Shown here piece by piece: positions 9,563-16,625 of a stretch of DNA of 64,000 nt. The notes under the pieces were generated by a model. That model was not told the DNA's origin. It saw nothing but the letters and a program-made list of their open reading frames with translations, and made no database searches. The stretch lies in the NCBI GenBank assembly GCA_021769965.1, contig JAETRU010000002.1, positions 82,676 to 146,675 of the forward strand. The letters are read 5' to 3'. Source of the DNA: Eubacterium sp. GTDB taxonomy: Bacteria > Bacillota > Clostridia > Peptostreptococcales > Anaerovoracaceae. The translations under genes and the position numbers were made by a program. Every line of letters starts with the position of its first letter. Positions within the stretch are counted from its first letter, which is position 1.

Positions 9563-10594
9563 CTAAGCGTACATTTCCTGGAACAGATTTCTCAGGCCTT
9601 CGTGCTCTCTCAGGCACTGCAGAGTGATTGCAGCGTGACCCTTCGTGTAGCCGTTGCCGATGATCATAGTAACGTCTTTGCCGACACCTTCTGCACCCAG
9701 AGCTGCCTTAGTGAAGCTGGTAGCCATGGAGAAGAAGTATACTACGCCGTCGTCCTTGCAGGCAAGGATGGAAGCCATTTCAGTGTTCTCAATGTTTACA
9801 CAGTTGATAACGATGTCAGCCAGTTTGCCGTCTGTCAGATCCATGATCTTGTTGTACATACCTACTGCGTCAGTAGCGTCGTGTACGAAGTATTCGTCAG
9901 CCAGGTCAAGGCCCTTAGCTCTTGCTTCAGATTTCGGGGAACCTGCAACGCAGATAACCTTACCAGTTACGCCGGCTCTCTTCTTTGCCTCGTACAGGCA
10001 CAGCAGACCGGATTTTCCGCCGCCGCCGATGATGACAACAGTGTCACCAGGCTTAACGAGCTTAGCAGTCTGAGCAGGAGCGCCTGCAACGTCCAGTGCG
10101 GACAGAGCAAGACCTTCCGGCATATCATCAGGAAGCTTAGCATAGATGCCGCTCTGGAACAGGATAGCCTGGCCCTTGATATCAACCTGGTCGATCTCAG
10201 GTCTTACTTCTAAGATCTCTTCGATAACCAGCGGAGTCAGGGACAGAGAAACCAGTGTAGCAATCTTGTCGCCAGGCTTCAGATCTCCCTCATAAGCAGG
10301 TCCTACTTCTTTAACGGTACCGATCAGCATACCGCCGGAACCAGTCCAAGGATTCTTGTGCTTACCAGCCTTAGCAACGATGCCGAGCATGGTCTTCTTG
10401 ATCTCTTCAACATCACCGCCTGCTCTTCTTTCGATCTCAGTGAAAGAAGCGGAGTCAATGTTCAGAGTCTTGACATCGATCAGAACTTCGTTGTCATAGA
10501 TTTCCATAGTGTTATCGATAACATCTGCTGGCTGAGGTAAAACACCTTTTGGTGAAATAACTCTGTGGGTTCCGTAAGGGCATCCTTTTTTCAT
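9563..10594 (-). CDS. kdd: L-erythro-3,5-diaminohexanoate dehydrogenase
   Basis: 343 aa NAD(P)-dependent oxidative deaminase of the Kdd family, turning 3,5-diaminohexanoate into 5-amino-3-oxohexanoate plus ammonia. The Rossmann glycine motif GGGGKSG is at residues 190-196, and NPWTGSGG (81-88) and GYTKGHA near the C-terminus are family features. An upstream in-frame extension of 11 codons is rejected because AGGAGGATGATTATTATG places the ribosome binding site correctly for the ATG at 10594. Its own sigma-A promoter lies upstream. About three quarters identical by eye to the neighbouring paralogue at 10801-11847. Confidence 0.95.
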   Translation of the reverse strand: MKKGCPYGTHRVISPKGVLPQPADVIDNTMEIYDNEVLIDVKTLNIDSASFTEIERRAGGDVEEIKKTMLGIVAKAGKHKNPWTGSGGMLIGTVKEVGPAYEGDLKPGDKIATLVSLSLTPLVIEEILEVRPEIDQVDIKGQAILFQSGIYAKLPDDMPEGLALSALDVAGAPAQTAKLVKPGDTVVIIGGGGKSGLLCLYEAKKRAGVTGKVICVAGSPKSEARAKGLDLADEYFVHDATDAVGMYNKIMDLTDGKLADIVINCVNIENTEMASILACKDDGVVYFFSMATSFTKAALGAEGVGKDVTMIIGNGYTKGHAAITLQCLREHEGLRNLFQEMYA

Positions 10595-10669
10595 AATAAT
10601 CATCCTCCTAAGATTAAAATATAACAAATTTCAATTTTATGCCTCTGCATAATTTTAATGACTAACCTC

Positions 10670-10698
10670 ATTATAAGTGAGTTGTCGTCTGGTGTCTA
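10670..10698 (-). promoter_or_regulatory. Sigma-A promoter of kdd
   Basis: Minus strand TAGACA (10693-10698), 17-base spacer, TATAAT (10670-10675): 11 of 12 consensus positions. It gives kdd, and possibly kamA onwards, a constitutive-type promoter distinct from the sigma-54 promoter of the kdd paralogue. Confidence 0.75.
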
Positions 10699-10745
10699 TA
10701 CCGCAAACGCTCTCAAATCGATCATTTATCAAAAAAATAACAATC

Positions 10746-10793
10746 GAACCGTTTGAGGTTCACTCAATTTCAGAGTTGAACCATAATTGCTTC
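10746..10793. promoter_or_regulatory. GAAC-N8-GTTC site and overlapping hairpins between the two kdd genes
   Basis: GAAC-N8-GTTC at 10746-10761 and a degenerate copy GAAC-N8-CTTC at 10778-10793 have the form of the sites upstream of the kdd paralogue. Read as minus-strand RNA, the same bases form two competing hairpins: GGTTCA(A)CTC..GAGTGAACC, and GAACC-tcaaac-GGTTC followed by a T-rich tract. The stretch could therefore be an activator site, the terminator of the upstream gene, or both. Confidence 0.5.
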
Positions 10794-10800
10794 ATTCAGA

Positions 10801-11847
10801 TTAAGCGTACAGCTCCGCGAAGAGTTTCATGATCCTTTCGTCTTCTCTCAGAACCTGCAGCGCCGCGTTGGCATGGCCTTTGGTATAGCCGTTGCCGATC
10901 ATCATGTTGACATCTTTGCCGACGCCCTCCGCGCCCAGCGCCGCCTTTGTAAAGCTGGTAGCCATAGAGAAGAAGTATACCAGGCCGCCGTCTTTGCAGG
11001 CGAGGATAGAAGACATCTCTGTATTCGGAATGTTCACCACGTTGATGACCACATCTGCCAGTTCGCCATCAGTAGCCTCCATGATCTCTTCGTACATTTC
11101 CACTGCGTTGGTCGCGTCTACGACCAGATACTCGTCCGCGCACTTTACAGACATCGCCCTGTTGAGGGATTTCTTGAAACCGTCCACGCAGATGACCTTG
11201 CCGTTGATGCCGACCTGCTTCTTAGCCTGCCAGCAGCACAGGATCCCGGACTTTCCGCCGCCGCCCATGACCACGACAGTATCTCCCGGCTTGCAGATCT
11301 TCGCTGTCTGCGCCGGAGCGCCCGCGACATCCAGTACGGACAGTGCCAGTTCTTTTGGCATATCCTTCGGCAGAATGCCGTACAGCCCGGACTGGAACAG
11401 AATAGCCTGGCCTTTGATGTCCACCTGGTCGATCTCAGTTCTCACCTCTTTGATCTCGTCGATCTTCAGCGGCGTCAGGGACAGGGACACCAGCGTCGCG
11501 ATCTTGTCGCCCACTCTCAGGTCTCCTTCATAATTCGGCCCGATCTCCTTTACCTTGCCGATCAGCATGCCGCCGGAACCGGTCCACGGATTTTTGTGCT
11601 TGCCGGTCTTTTCAACGATGCCCAGGATGATCTTCTTGATCTCCTCCACATCGCCGCCCGCTCTCTTTTCTATCTCCGTAAAAGACGCAGAGTCGATGTT
11701 CAGCGTATGAACGTCGATCAGCACCTCGTTATCGTAAATTTCCATGGTGTTGTCCAGCACCTCAGCCGGCTGCGGCAGCGTGCCCTCCGGACTGATGACT
11801 CTATGTGTTCCAAAGATATCGCCTTTCTTATATGTTTTGTTTTCCAT
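10801..11847 (-). CDS. Second 3,5-diaminohexanoate dehydrogenase-like protein
   Basis: 348 aa paralogue of Kdd retaining the Rossmann motif GGGGKSG and the family motifs NPWTGSGG and GYTKGHA, so it should be catalytically competent. It may act on 3,5-diaminohexanoate or on a related diamino acid such as 2,5-diaminohexanoate; sequence alone does not decide. The start MENKTYKK is chosen because GGAGG lies six bases before it. Its codons look richer in G/C at third positions than those of kdd, suggesting weaker expression or a different history. It is preceded by a near-perfect sigma-54 promoter and two activator-like sites, so it is probably inducible by the adjacent Kdd-domain activator. Confidence 0.88.
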   Translation of the reverse strand: MENKTYKKGDIFGTHRVISPEGTLPQPAEVLDNTMEIYDNEVLIDVHTLNIDSASFTEIEKRAGGDVEEIKKIILGIVEKTGKHKNPWTGSGGMLIGKVKEIGPNYEGDLRVGDKIATLVSLSLTPLKIDEIKEVRTEIDQVDIKGQAILFQSGLYGILPKDMPKELALSVLDVAGAPAQTAKICKPGDTVVVMGGGGKSGILCCWQAKKQVGINGKVICVDGFKKSLNRAMSVKCADEYLVVDATNAVEMYEEIMEATDGELADVVINVVNIPNTEMSSILACKDGGLVYFFSMATSFTKAALGAEGVGKDVNMMIGNGYTKGHANAALQVLREDERIMKLFAELYA

Positions 11848-11931
11848 TTGCATCCTCCTCATTCTTTTTTCATCAAAGGGTGTCCGTCAGACCGCAGTCC
11901 CGACGCCGCACTTTGTGACGTGAATTACTGT

Positions 11932-11947
11932 AGCAAAAGTCGTGCCA
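11932..11947 (-). promoter_or_regulatory. Sigma-54 (-24/-12) promoter of the second kdd gene
   Basis: Minus strand TGGCAC-N5-TTGCT matches the sigma-54 consensus TGGCAC-N5-TTGCW at every defined position. It lies 85 bases before the start codon, leaving a leader of roughly 75 bases, and about 90-130 bases from the paired GAAC-N8-GTTC sites, the usual distance of upstream activator sites. Confidence 0.9.
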
Positions 11948-11961
11948 ACTTCTTTCCAAAG

Positions 11962-11990
11962 AAAAAGAACCCACTGTTTCCAATGGGTTC
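11962..11990 (-). terminator. Terminator after the Kdd-domain activator gene
   Basis: Minus-strand stem GAACCCA/TGGGTTC, extended by an inner TG/CA pair around a GAAA tetraloop, followed by TTTTTC. It ends the activator transcript before the sigma-54 promoter of the next gene. Confidence 0.8.
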
Positions 11991-12034
11991 ACGGCATTTC
12001 AGCTACATGGATCTCTCTAACTCAGCACAATTTC

Positions 12035-12080
12035 GAACCGTTTTATGTTCACCATTTTTAATGCGAACTGATTTATGTTC
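12035..12080. promoter_or_regulatory. Tandem GAAC-N8-GTTC upstream activator sites
   Basis: Two inverted repeats, CGAAC-N8-GTTCA (12034-12051) and CGAAC-N8-GTTCG (12064-12081), with centres 30 bases apart (about three helical turns) and a shared T-rich core. They sit upstream of the sigma-54 promoter at 11932-11947. The likely ligand is the Fis-type HTH of the activator encoded next door; that link is inference. Confidence 0.7.
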
Positions 12081-12096
12081 GTTTTCCAATTGCTGT

Positions 12097-14172
12097 TTAG
12101 ATCTCGTATTTTTTCTTCTTTCTCACCAGCTGGGTCTGGCTGATTCCGAGAGCTCTGGCTACCTTTCTCGTAGAGCCGTAATTCTCGCAGGCATGCTTGA
12201 TGATGTTCTTCTCAAAGTTTTCCACCATCTTTTCCATGTCCATGACCTGACCATTTCCGCCATCCTCCGGGGATGAGCTGAACTCCGTTCCCTCAAAGAC
12301 CTCCGCGTGAAGCTCCCGCATGACATCCAGAAGGGCGATCTTCTCTCCCTTTGCCGATATCATCAGCCTCTGGACCACATTTTCCAGTTCGCGGATATTC
12401 CCAGACCACTCGCACTGCTTCAGATACTCTACCGCGTCATCGTCGATCTCGCGCCGGATCTGAAATTTCTCGCTGTATTTTTTCAGAAAATGCCGGACCA
12501 GAGCCGGAATATCACCAGTCCGCTCCTTCAGGGAAGGTACTCTGATCCTGACCACATTGAGCCTGTAATACAGATCCCTGCGGAATTTCTGTTCTTCAAT
12601 AAACTCCTCCAGATCCCGGTTAGTCGCGGAGATGATCCGCACATTGGTTTTGATCGGCGTCGTACCGCCTACCCGGAAAAACTCGCCGTCCTGAATGACC
12701 CGCAGCAGCTTGGCCTGCATATCCGCCTGCAGTTCTCCTATTTCATCCAGGAAGATAACTCCATTATCTGCCAGTTCGAAATAGCCTTTCTTTCCGTTTA
12801 CGCTGGCGCCGGTAAACGCCCCTTTTTCATAACCGAAAAACTCCGATTCGATCAGTGTCGGCGAGATAGAAGCGCAGTTGACTTTGACAAACGGCTGCAT
12901 CTTCCGGCTGCTGTTTTTATATATTATGTTGGCCACCTTTTCTTTGCCTACGCCCGTATCGCCTGTGATCAGCACGTTGCAGTCGTACTTTGATACGGTC
13001 AGGATCTCGTCCAGCACAGAAGCCATAGCCCTGCTTTCGCAGACGAAATCCTCCAGCATGGTCTGACGCTGGCCCGACGCCTCCATCAGACGTGTCTGCC
13101 GGTTGATAGGATAAGACGGGTCGTCATCCATGGCCCGGTTAGCTTCCACCGCGTTTTCAATATACGGCACCAGATCCTTTACGATCTCGATATCAAACTC
13201 GTCGTAGGCTTCCAGATACCCGTCAGCGCAGCGGATATCCAGCTGGCGTGAAATAGACTCTGTAATATAGAGCGCGATATTGTAGTTGTTGATCAGGTTC
13301 GCGAAGACTACCGTGCCGCCGCTCTTTGTGGCAAGGATATTGATGGTCTCCGCGCCGGGAATATCCGCGCAGTTGACCGACAGGTCAAAGAGAGCGTCCG
13401 CATTCAGCTCGGCCAGACATTCCATCGGCTTCAGGATATCCAGATAATGGACCTCTGTAAAGACCCGGTGTATCAGCTCGTCGATGGACTGGCCTTTCAG
13501 GACCATATCCGTCTTCCGATCCAGCAGGCAGACCACCTCCGCGTCCTCTCTGGCGACCTTGCGTATGGCGTATCCAAATAACAGGTTGGAGAGCATGTTG
13601 TTTCCCACCACCAGAAACTTGCGCTTGCCTACAGCCGTATTGCTGATGCGGTACAGCGTTCCCGATTCGTCAAAGGCAAAGAGCAGCAGATTGATGGGAA
13701 TGCCTTCCGGCTTTCTTACCAGAGGCACCTCATTGTATAATATGGCATAGCCTTCGATCTCCACCTGTCCGAACGCGCGATCTACAGACAGGATCTTGTC
13801 AATGTAGATAGGCACCGACGCCAGAGACGCATTGCACACCACCTCGTCTCCGGGCGCAAAACCCTTCTTATTATCATACTCAGCCCCGATCTCCGAGACC
13901 ACTCCATAAAAAAGGCCGCCCGTGTCCGTAACCGGATTGTGCAGCTTTCCCCGTCGGATCACGATATCCATGATCTTCTGCCTGATCCTCTGTTCATTGT
14001 TATTAGCTTCCAGACAGATCTGTTTGAAGCTGGTTCCTTCAATATGAATTCTCCGTATATCCACCCGGATCTCAGCCGCTTCGATCGTTCTGCTGTTATC
14101 CAGCCGCCATGCCGAGGTCGGCAGCACATGCTGCGGCTCCAATACACGGTTCATTCCATAGTTCTGGGTCAT
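12097..14172 (-). CDS. Sigma-54-dependent activator with a Kdd-like sensory domain
   Basis: 691 aa. Residues 1-350 align along their whole length with Kdd (YGMNRVLEP..LDN, RGKLHNPVTDTGG, VEIEGYAIL, CADIPGAETINIL), but the Rossmann motif GGGGKSG has become GNNMLSN (190-196), so NAD binding and catalysis are probably lost. Then follow a sigma-54 AAA+ domain with Walker A GDTGVGKE (about 400-410), the sigma-54-contact loop GAFTGA (about 450) and FLDEIGE, and a C-terminal Fis-type HTH (about 650-690). I infer that it senses a lysine-pathway intermediate through a retired enzyme fold and activates the sigma-54 promoter of the adjacent kdd-like gene. No PAS, GAF or receiver domain is present. Confidence 0.9.
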   Translation of the reverse strand: MTQNYGMNRVLEPQHVLPTSAWRLDNSRTIEAAEIRVDIRRIHIEGTSFKQICLEANNNEQRIRQKIMDIVIRRGKLHNPVTDTGGLFYGVVSEIGAEYDNKKGFAPGDEVVCNASLASVPIYIDKILSVDRAFGQVEIEGYAILYNEVPLVRKPEGIPINLLLFAFDESGTLYRISNTAVGKRKFLVVGNNMLSNLLFGYAIRKVAREDAEVVCLLDRKTDMVLKGQSIDELIHRVFTEVHYLDILKPMECLAELNADALFDLSVNCADIPGAETINILATKSGGTVVFANLINNYNIALYITESISRQLDIRCADGYLEAYDEFDIEIVKDLVPYIENAVEANRAMDDDPSYPINRQTRLMEASGQRQTMLEDFVCESRAMASVLDEILTVSKYDCNVLITGDTGVGKEKVANIIYKNSSRKMQPFVKVNCASISPTLIESEFFGYEKGAFTGASVNGKKGYFELADNGVIFLDEIGELQADMQAKLLRVIQDGEFFRVGGTTPIKTNVRIISATNRDLEEFIEEQKFRRDLYYRLNVVRIRVPSLKERTGDIPALVRHFLKKYSEKFQIRREIDDDAVEYLKQCEWSGNIRELENVVQRLMISAKGEKIALLDVMRELHAEVFEGTEFSSSPEDGGNGQVMDMEKMVENFEKNIIKHACENYGSTRKVARALGISQTQLVRKKKKYEI

Positions 14173-14196
14173 TTTCGATTCGCTCCTTTATTTAGT

Positions 14197-14212
14197 GAAC
14201 ACTTTTCGGTTC
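14197..14212. promoter_or_regulatory. GAAC-N8-GTTC site between the activator gene and kal
   Basis: TGAAC-N8-GTTCA with the same T-rich core as the sites at 12035-12080, placed 24 bases upstream of the activator gene start and 31 bases upstream of the sigma-54-like element of kal. It could serve autoregulation, activation of kal, or both. Confidence 0.6.
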
Positions 14213-14242
14213 ATTCCCCCTGTAATTTCAATGATACCCCAT

Positions 14243-14288
14243 CGGCGTACAATTTGCAATTGTTATTTACATTTTTCCGATATATAAT
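14243..14288 (+). promoter_or_regulatory. Promoter region of kal: sigma-A and sigma-54-like elements
   Basis: TTGTTA (14260-14265), 17-base spacer and TATAAT (14283-14288) form a good sigma-A promoter. Immediately upstream, CGGCGT-N5-TTGCA (14243-14258) has the invariant GG and GC of a -24/-12 element at the right 10-base distance but is weaker in the -24 box. Both would give a leader of about 40-65 bases. Confidence 0.65.
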
Positions 14289-14332
14289 TGAAGTATGAAA
14301 ATCGTTTTTAAGTTTAACAAAGGAGAATGAAA

Positions 14333-14725
14333 ATGGAAGAGAAAATCACATCACTTATCAGAGTCAGAATGTCTGCAAAGGATGCTCACTACGGCGGAGA
14401 GCTGGTTGACGGCGCACACATGGTTCACCTGTTCGGCGATGTAGCTACAGAACTGCTGATCAAACTGGACGGAGACGAAGGTCTGTTCTGCGCTTATGAC
14501 AACGTAGAATTCCTGGCTCCTACATATGCCGGCGACTATATCGAAGCTTACGGCGAGATCACCAAGATCGGCAACACTTCCAGAAAAATGAAGTTCGAAG
14601 CCAGAAAAGTTATCGTTTCCAGAAAAGACATCAACGCTTCCGCAGCTGACTTCCTGGAAGAGCCTATCGTAGTAGCAAGAGCTACCGGTACTTGTGTAAC
14701 TCCGAAAGACTGCAAGAGAAAATAG
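14333..14725 (+). CDS. kal: 3-aminobutyryl-CoA ammonia-lyase
   Basis: 130 aa hotdog-fold protein matching Kal in size and sequence ([34 protein letters not shown]). It removes ammonia from 3-aminobutyryl-CoA to give crotonyl-CoA. An ATG six bases earlier is in frame, but GGAG is only one base from it and seven bases from the ATG at 14333, which is therefore chosen. It is transcribed away from the Kdd-domain activator and shares its regulatory region. The gene ends in a strong terminator. Confidence 0.93.
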   Translation: MEEKITSLIRVRMSAKDAHYGGELVDGAHMVHLFGDVATELLIKLDGDEGLFCAYDNVEFLAPTYAGDYIEAYGEITKIGNTSRKMKFEARKVIVSRKDINASAADFLEEPIVVARATGTCVTPKDCKRK

Positions 14726-14741
14726 TTTTTCCTAATTGCTT

Positions 14742-14781
14742 AAAGACCCTGCCGGCTTTGGTACTCCCGGCAGGGTCTTTT
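14742..14781. terminator. Bidirectional terminator between kal and the thioesterase gene
   Basis: Long inverted repeat AAAGACCCTGCCGG/CCGGCAGGGTCTTT with an 11-base loop, T-tract on the plus side and a complementary A-run on the other. It serves both convergent genes. Confidence 0.92.
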
Positions 14782-14802
14782 GTTATGCTATGCTGTATCA
14801 GG

Positions 14803-15261
14803 TTACACCTGCAGGCCCGGCACCTTTGCCTCTGTGGTCACAAAGCTGGCCATTGCTGTCGCGCAGACCACGCCGGTAGCTGTATCGACAGCTTTTCCGA
14901 TGCAGCGGATCATCCGCTTGCCTACGTTGGTATACTCGATATCAAACCGGAATTGCTTTCCGTTCATCGGCTTCAGATAGCTGACAGATATATCAGCCGT
15001 AGATACCATTTTACCGGATAGCGCCACCGCGCCGATTCCCATGCCCGTATCAAAAAGGCTGCAGATCACGCCGCCGTGAACGCCGCCGTAGGGATTCAGA
15101 CCCCATTCTTCAGCATCATAGAGATATGACACCTTTTTTCCTTTTTCCCCTATGCTGCAGTCCGCAAGACGGAGCTTCAGACGGGCGTTGAGCCGTTCCG
15201 GCTGCTGCATGTTTCCCTGGATTATTGACTGTATCTCCTTTGCAAATTCAGTATCTTTCAA
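14803..15261 (-). CDS. PaaI-like hotdog-fold acyl-CoA thioesterase
   Basis: 152 aa with the PaaI/4HBT signature WGLNPYGGVHGGVICSLFD and the second strand VSTADISVSYLKPM. Such enzymes hydrolyse acyl-CoA or aryl-CoA thioesters; the substrate cannot be read from the sequence. It lies convergent to kal. A role in releasing CoA from pathway intermediates is possible but unproven. The C-terminus after FVTTEAKVPG is short and unremarkable. Confidence 0.82.
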   Translation of the reverse strand: MKDTEFAKEIQSIIQGNMQQPERLNARLKLRLADCSIGEKGKKVSYLYDAEEWGLNPYGGVHGGVICSLFDTGMGIGAVALSGKMVSTADISVSYLKPMNGKQFRFDIEYTNVGKRMIRCIGKAVDTATGVVCATAMASFVTTEAKVPGLQV

Positions 15262-15301
15262 AAAATCATCCCCATTCTTTTTTTATATCAACCATATATC
15301 A

Positions 15302-15464
15302 ACAAGGAGTTTCCGGCAATTTGCCTTCGCAAATTGGGACAACTCCATTGTACGACTTGCGCCTGGCCAGTCGTACTTCGCTTGCATGCTCGTCCTCCCG
15401 GGGCGCAAAAGCACAAGGAGTTTCCAGCAATTTGCCCTCGCAAATTGGGACAACTCCATTGTAC
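15302..15464. repeat. Pair of 52-base palindromic repeats, 111 bases apart
   Basis: Copies at 15302-15353 and 15413-15464 differ at only two positions by eye. Each contains a perfect arm CAATTTGC/GCAAATTG around a four-base loop and an outer arm GGAGTT/AACTCC, so each can fold into one imperfect hairpin. The 59-base spacer holds a further small inverted repeat (CGACT..AGTCG). They lie between the thioesterase and the nuclease-like gene and may also act as terminator for the latter. Confidence 0.85.
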
Positions 15465-15481
15465 CACGGTAAGGGTCAAAT

Positions 15482-16183
15482 TTAAAGCAGAAACGTGCGG
15501 ATCATTTTATCGATGCCGTCAGCACTGATACCCCCGTCTTTCTGATCAAAAGATATCAAAAGCTGATCCCACAGATCAATACCGCAGTGATGATATTCCT
15601 CCAGCTTCCGGAAAGCCTTTTTCAGATACCTGTCATCGGTAACCATGCCAAAATGTTCCCAGATGAATACATTCCCGTCTCTCGGCCTCTTTATGATAAA
15701 GTCAGGATACACCTGTCTGCCATTCACCTCCATGGACGCCTCATATTTAAATTCAATATCGTAAGACGACAGCAGAGACGCAATGACCATCTCTGACTTG
15801 GAGCGGTAATACACACCCTTATATAAATTTCGTTTGTCTTCCGTCTTATAGCAGTTCTGCTCCTGTTCTCTGTCATCCCACCAGTTATCAGACGGTAGAA
15901 TCGGCTGGTATTGTCTCAACACTCTTTCCAGAATCGGAATATCATTTTTGACAGATGCCAGCTGTTTTTCACACCGCTCTTTATGTAAATATCTCTTCAC
16001 CAGCTGCTGCTTCCCAAACAGACTGCTGCGCTTACCATTTTGGTTTACATAATAGTATATATTACCATGAGCATTTTTCCTTTCCAGTTTTCCCCCGGGC
16101 GCTAAGATAAGCAGTTCCGAAAGCTGCTTCTCTTTTCTTCTCAAAAAATCAAGCTGCATCTCCGTACTCTCTCTGTAATTCAT
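15482..16183 (-). CDS. Uncharacterised protein with a PD-(D/E)XK nuclease-like core
   Basis: 233 aa. The N-terminal half is charged and helical (RRKEKQLSELL.., coiled-coil-like). The C-terminal half has YRSKSEMVIASLL, then VYPDFIIKRP and FIWEHFGM, the pattern E..PDF..E-x-H seen in restriction-endonuclease-fold proteins. No toxin, transposase or methylase partner is next to it. It begins with an ordinary ATG. The two palindromic repeats start 18 bases after its stop. Function unknown; a DNA-cleaving role is only inferred from the fold pattern. Confidence 0.6.
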   Translation of the reverse strand: MNYRESTEMQLDFLRRKEKQLSELLILAPGGKLERKNAHGNIYYYVNQNGKRSSLFGKQQLVKRYLHKERCEKQLASVKNDIPILERVLRQYQPILPSDNWWDDREQEQNCYKTEDKRNLYKGVYYRSKSEMVIASLLSSYDIEFKYEASMEVNGRQVYPDFIIKRPRDGNVFIWEHFGMVTDDRYLKKAFRKLEEYHHCGIDLWDQLLISFDQKDGGISADGIDKMIRTFLL

Positions 16184-16625
16184 AACTGTTCCCCTTTTAT
16201 CTAATTTGTCAGCTTTATTTATAGAATAATATTACAATAATGTCATCTATTTGTCAATAAAGATTTTATTCCCATTCTCTTTCTTAACTGCCGCATCTTT
16301 TTCCTGCTGCTTTGCCATAGTTCGTTTCTAATAAAGGGCAACTGGTTTCTTTTGAAACCAAAATCATGAAAAACGAAACCAAAACCATATTCCGAGCATC
16401 AATTCGCGTCTTACCTATGTAATTATGTGTAATAATTACAAGTTCATCCATTCGTTCTCATCAAAATTCATAAAAAGCACCTATCATCACAATATATCGC
16501 TTGATTTGGTTTCAAAAATAGCAAAATCGGTTTCAAAAGAAACCGATTTGCAAAAATTTGAAACCAAATAGCAAGATAACAAACTGGCAAGATAATAAAA
16601 TAAATCTACATTGTTGTAAATTCAC
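16184..16625. repeat. AT-rich intergenic tract with repeated GGTTTC/GAAACC palindromes
   Basis: 442 bases with no gene. It has seven GGTTTC or GAAACC hexamers. GGTTTC-TTTT-GAAACC lies at 16344-16359, and nested inverted repeats occupy 16503-16570: an outer TTTGGTTTCAAA/TTTGAAACCAAA around an inner AAATCGGTTTC-AAAA-GAAACCGATTT. The inner hairpin is the probable terminator of the V-ATPase operon. The remaining copies have no obvious function. Confidence 0.75.
16522..16551 (-). terminator. Terminator of the V-type ATPase operon
   Basis: Minus-strand stem AAATCGGTTTC-TTTT-GAAACCGATTT, 11 perfect pairs and a four-base loop, followed by TGCTATTTTTG. It lies 75 bases after the subunit D stop. Confidence 0.75.

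Noticed and set aside
14173..14332. Lysine riboswitch
   Set aside because: No sequence resembling the conserved L-box core was seen upstream of any lysine gene; regulation appears to rest on sigma-54 activators.
15302..15464. CRISPR array
   Set aside because: Only two repeats, 52 bases long and palindromic, with a single 59-base spacer and no cas genes nearby.
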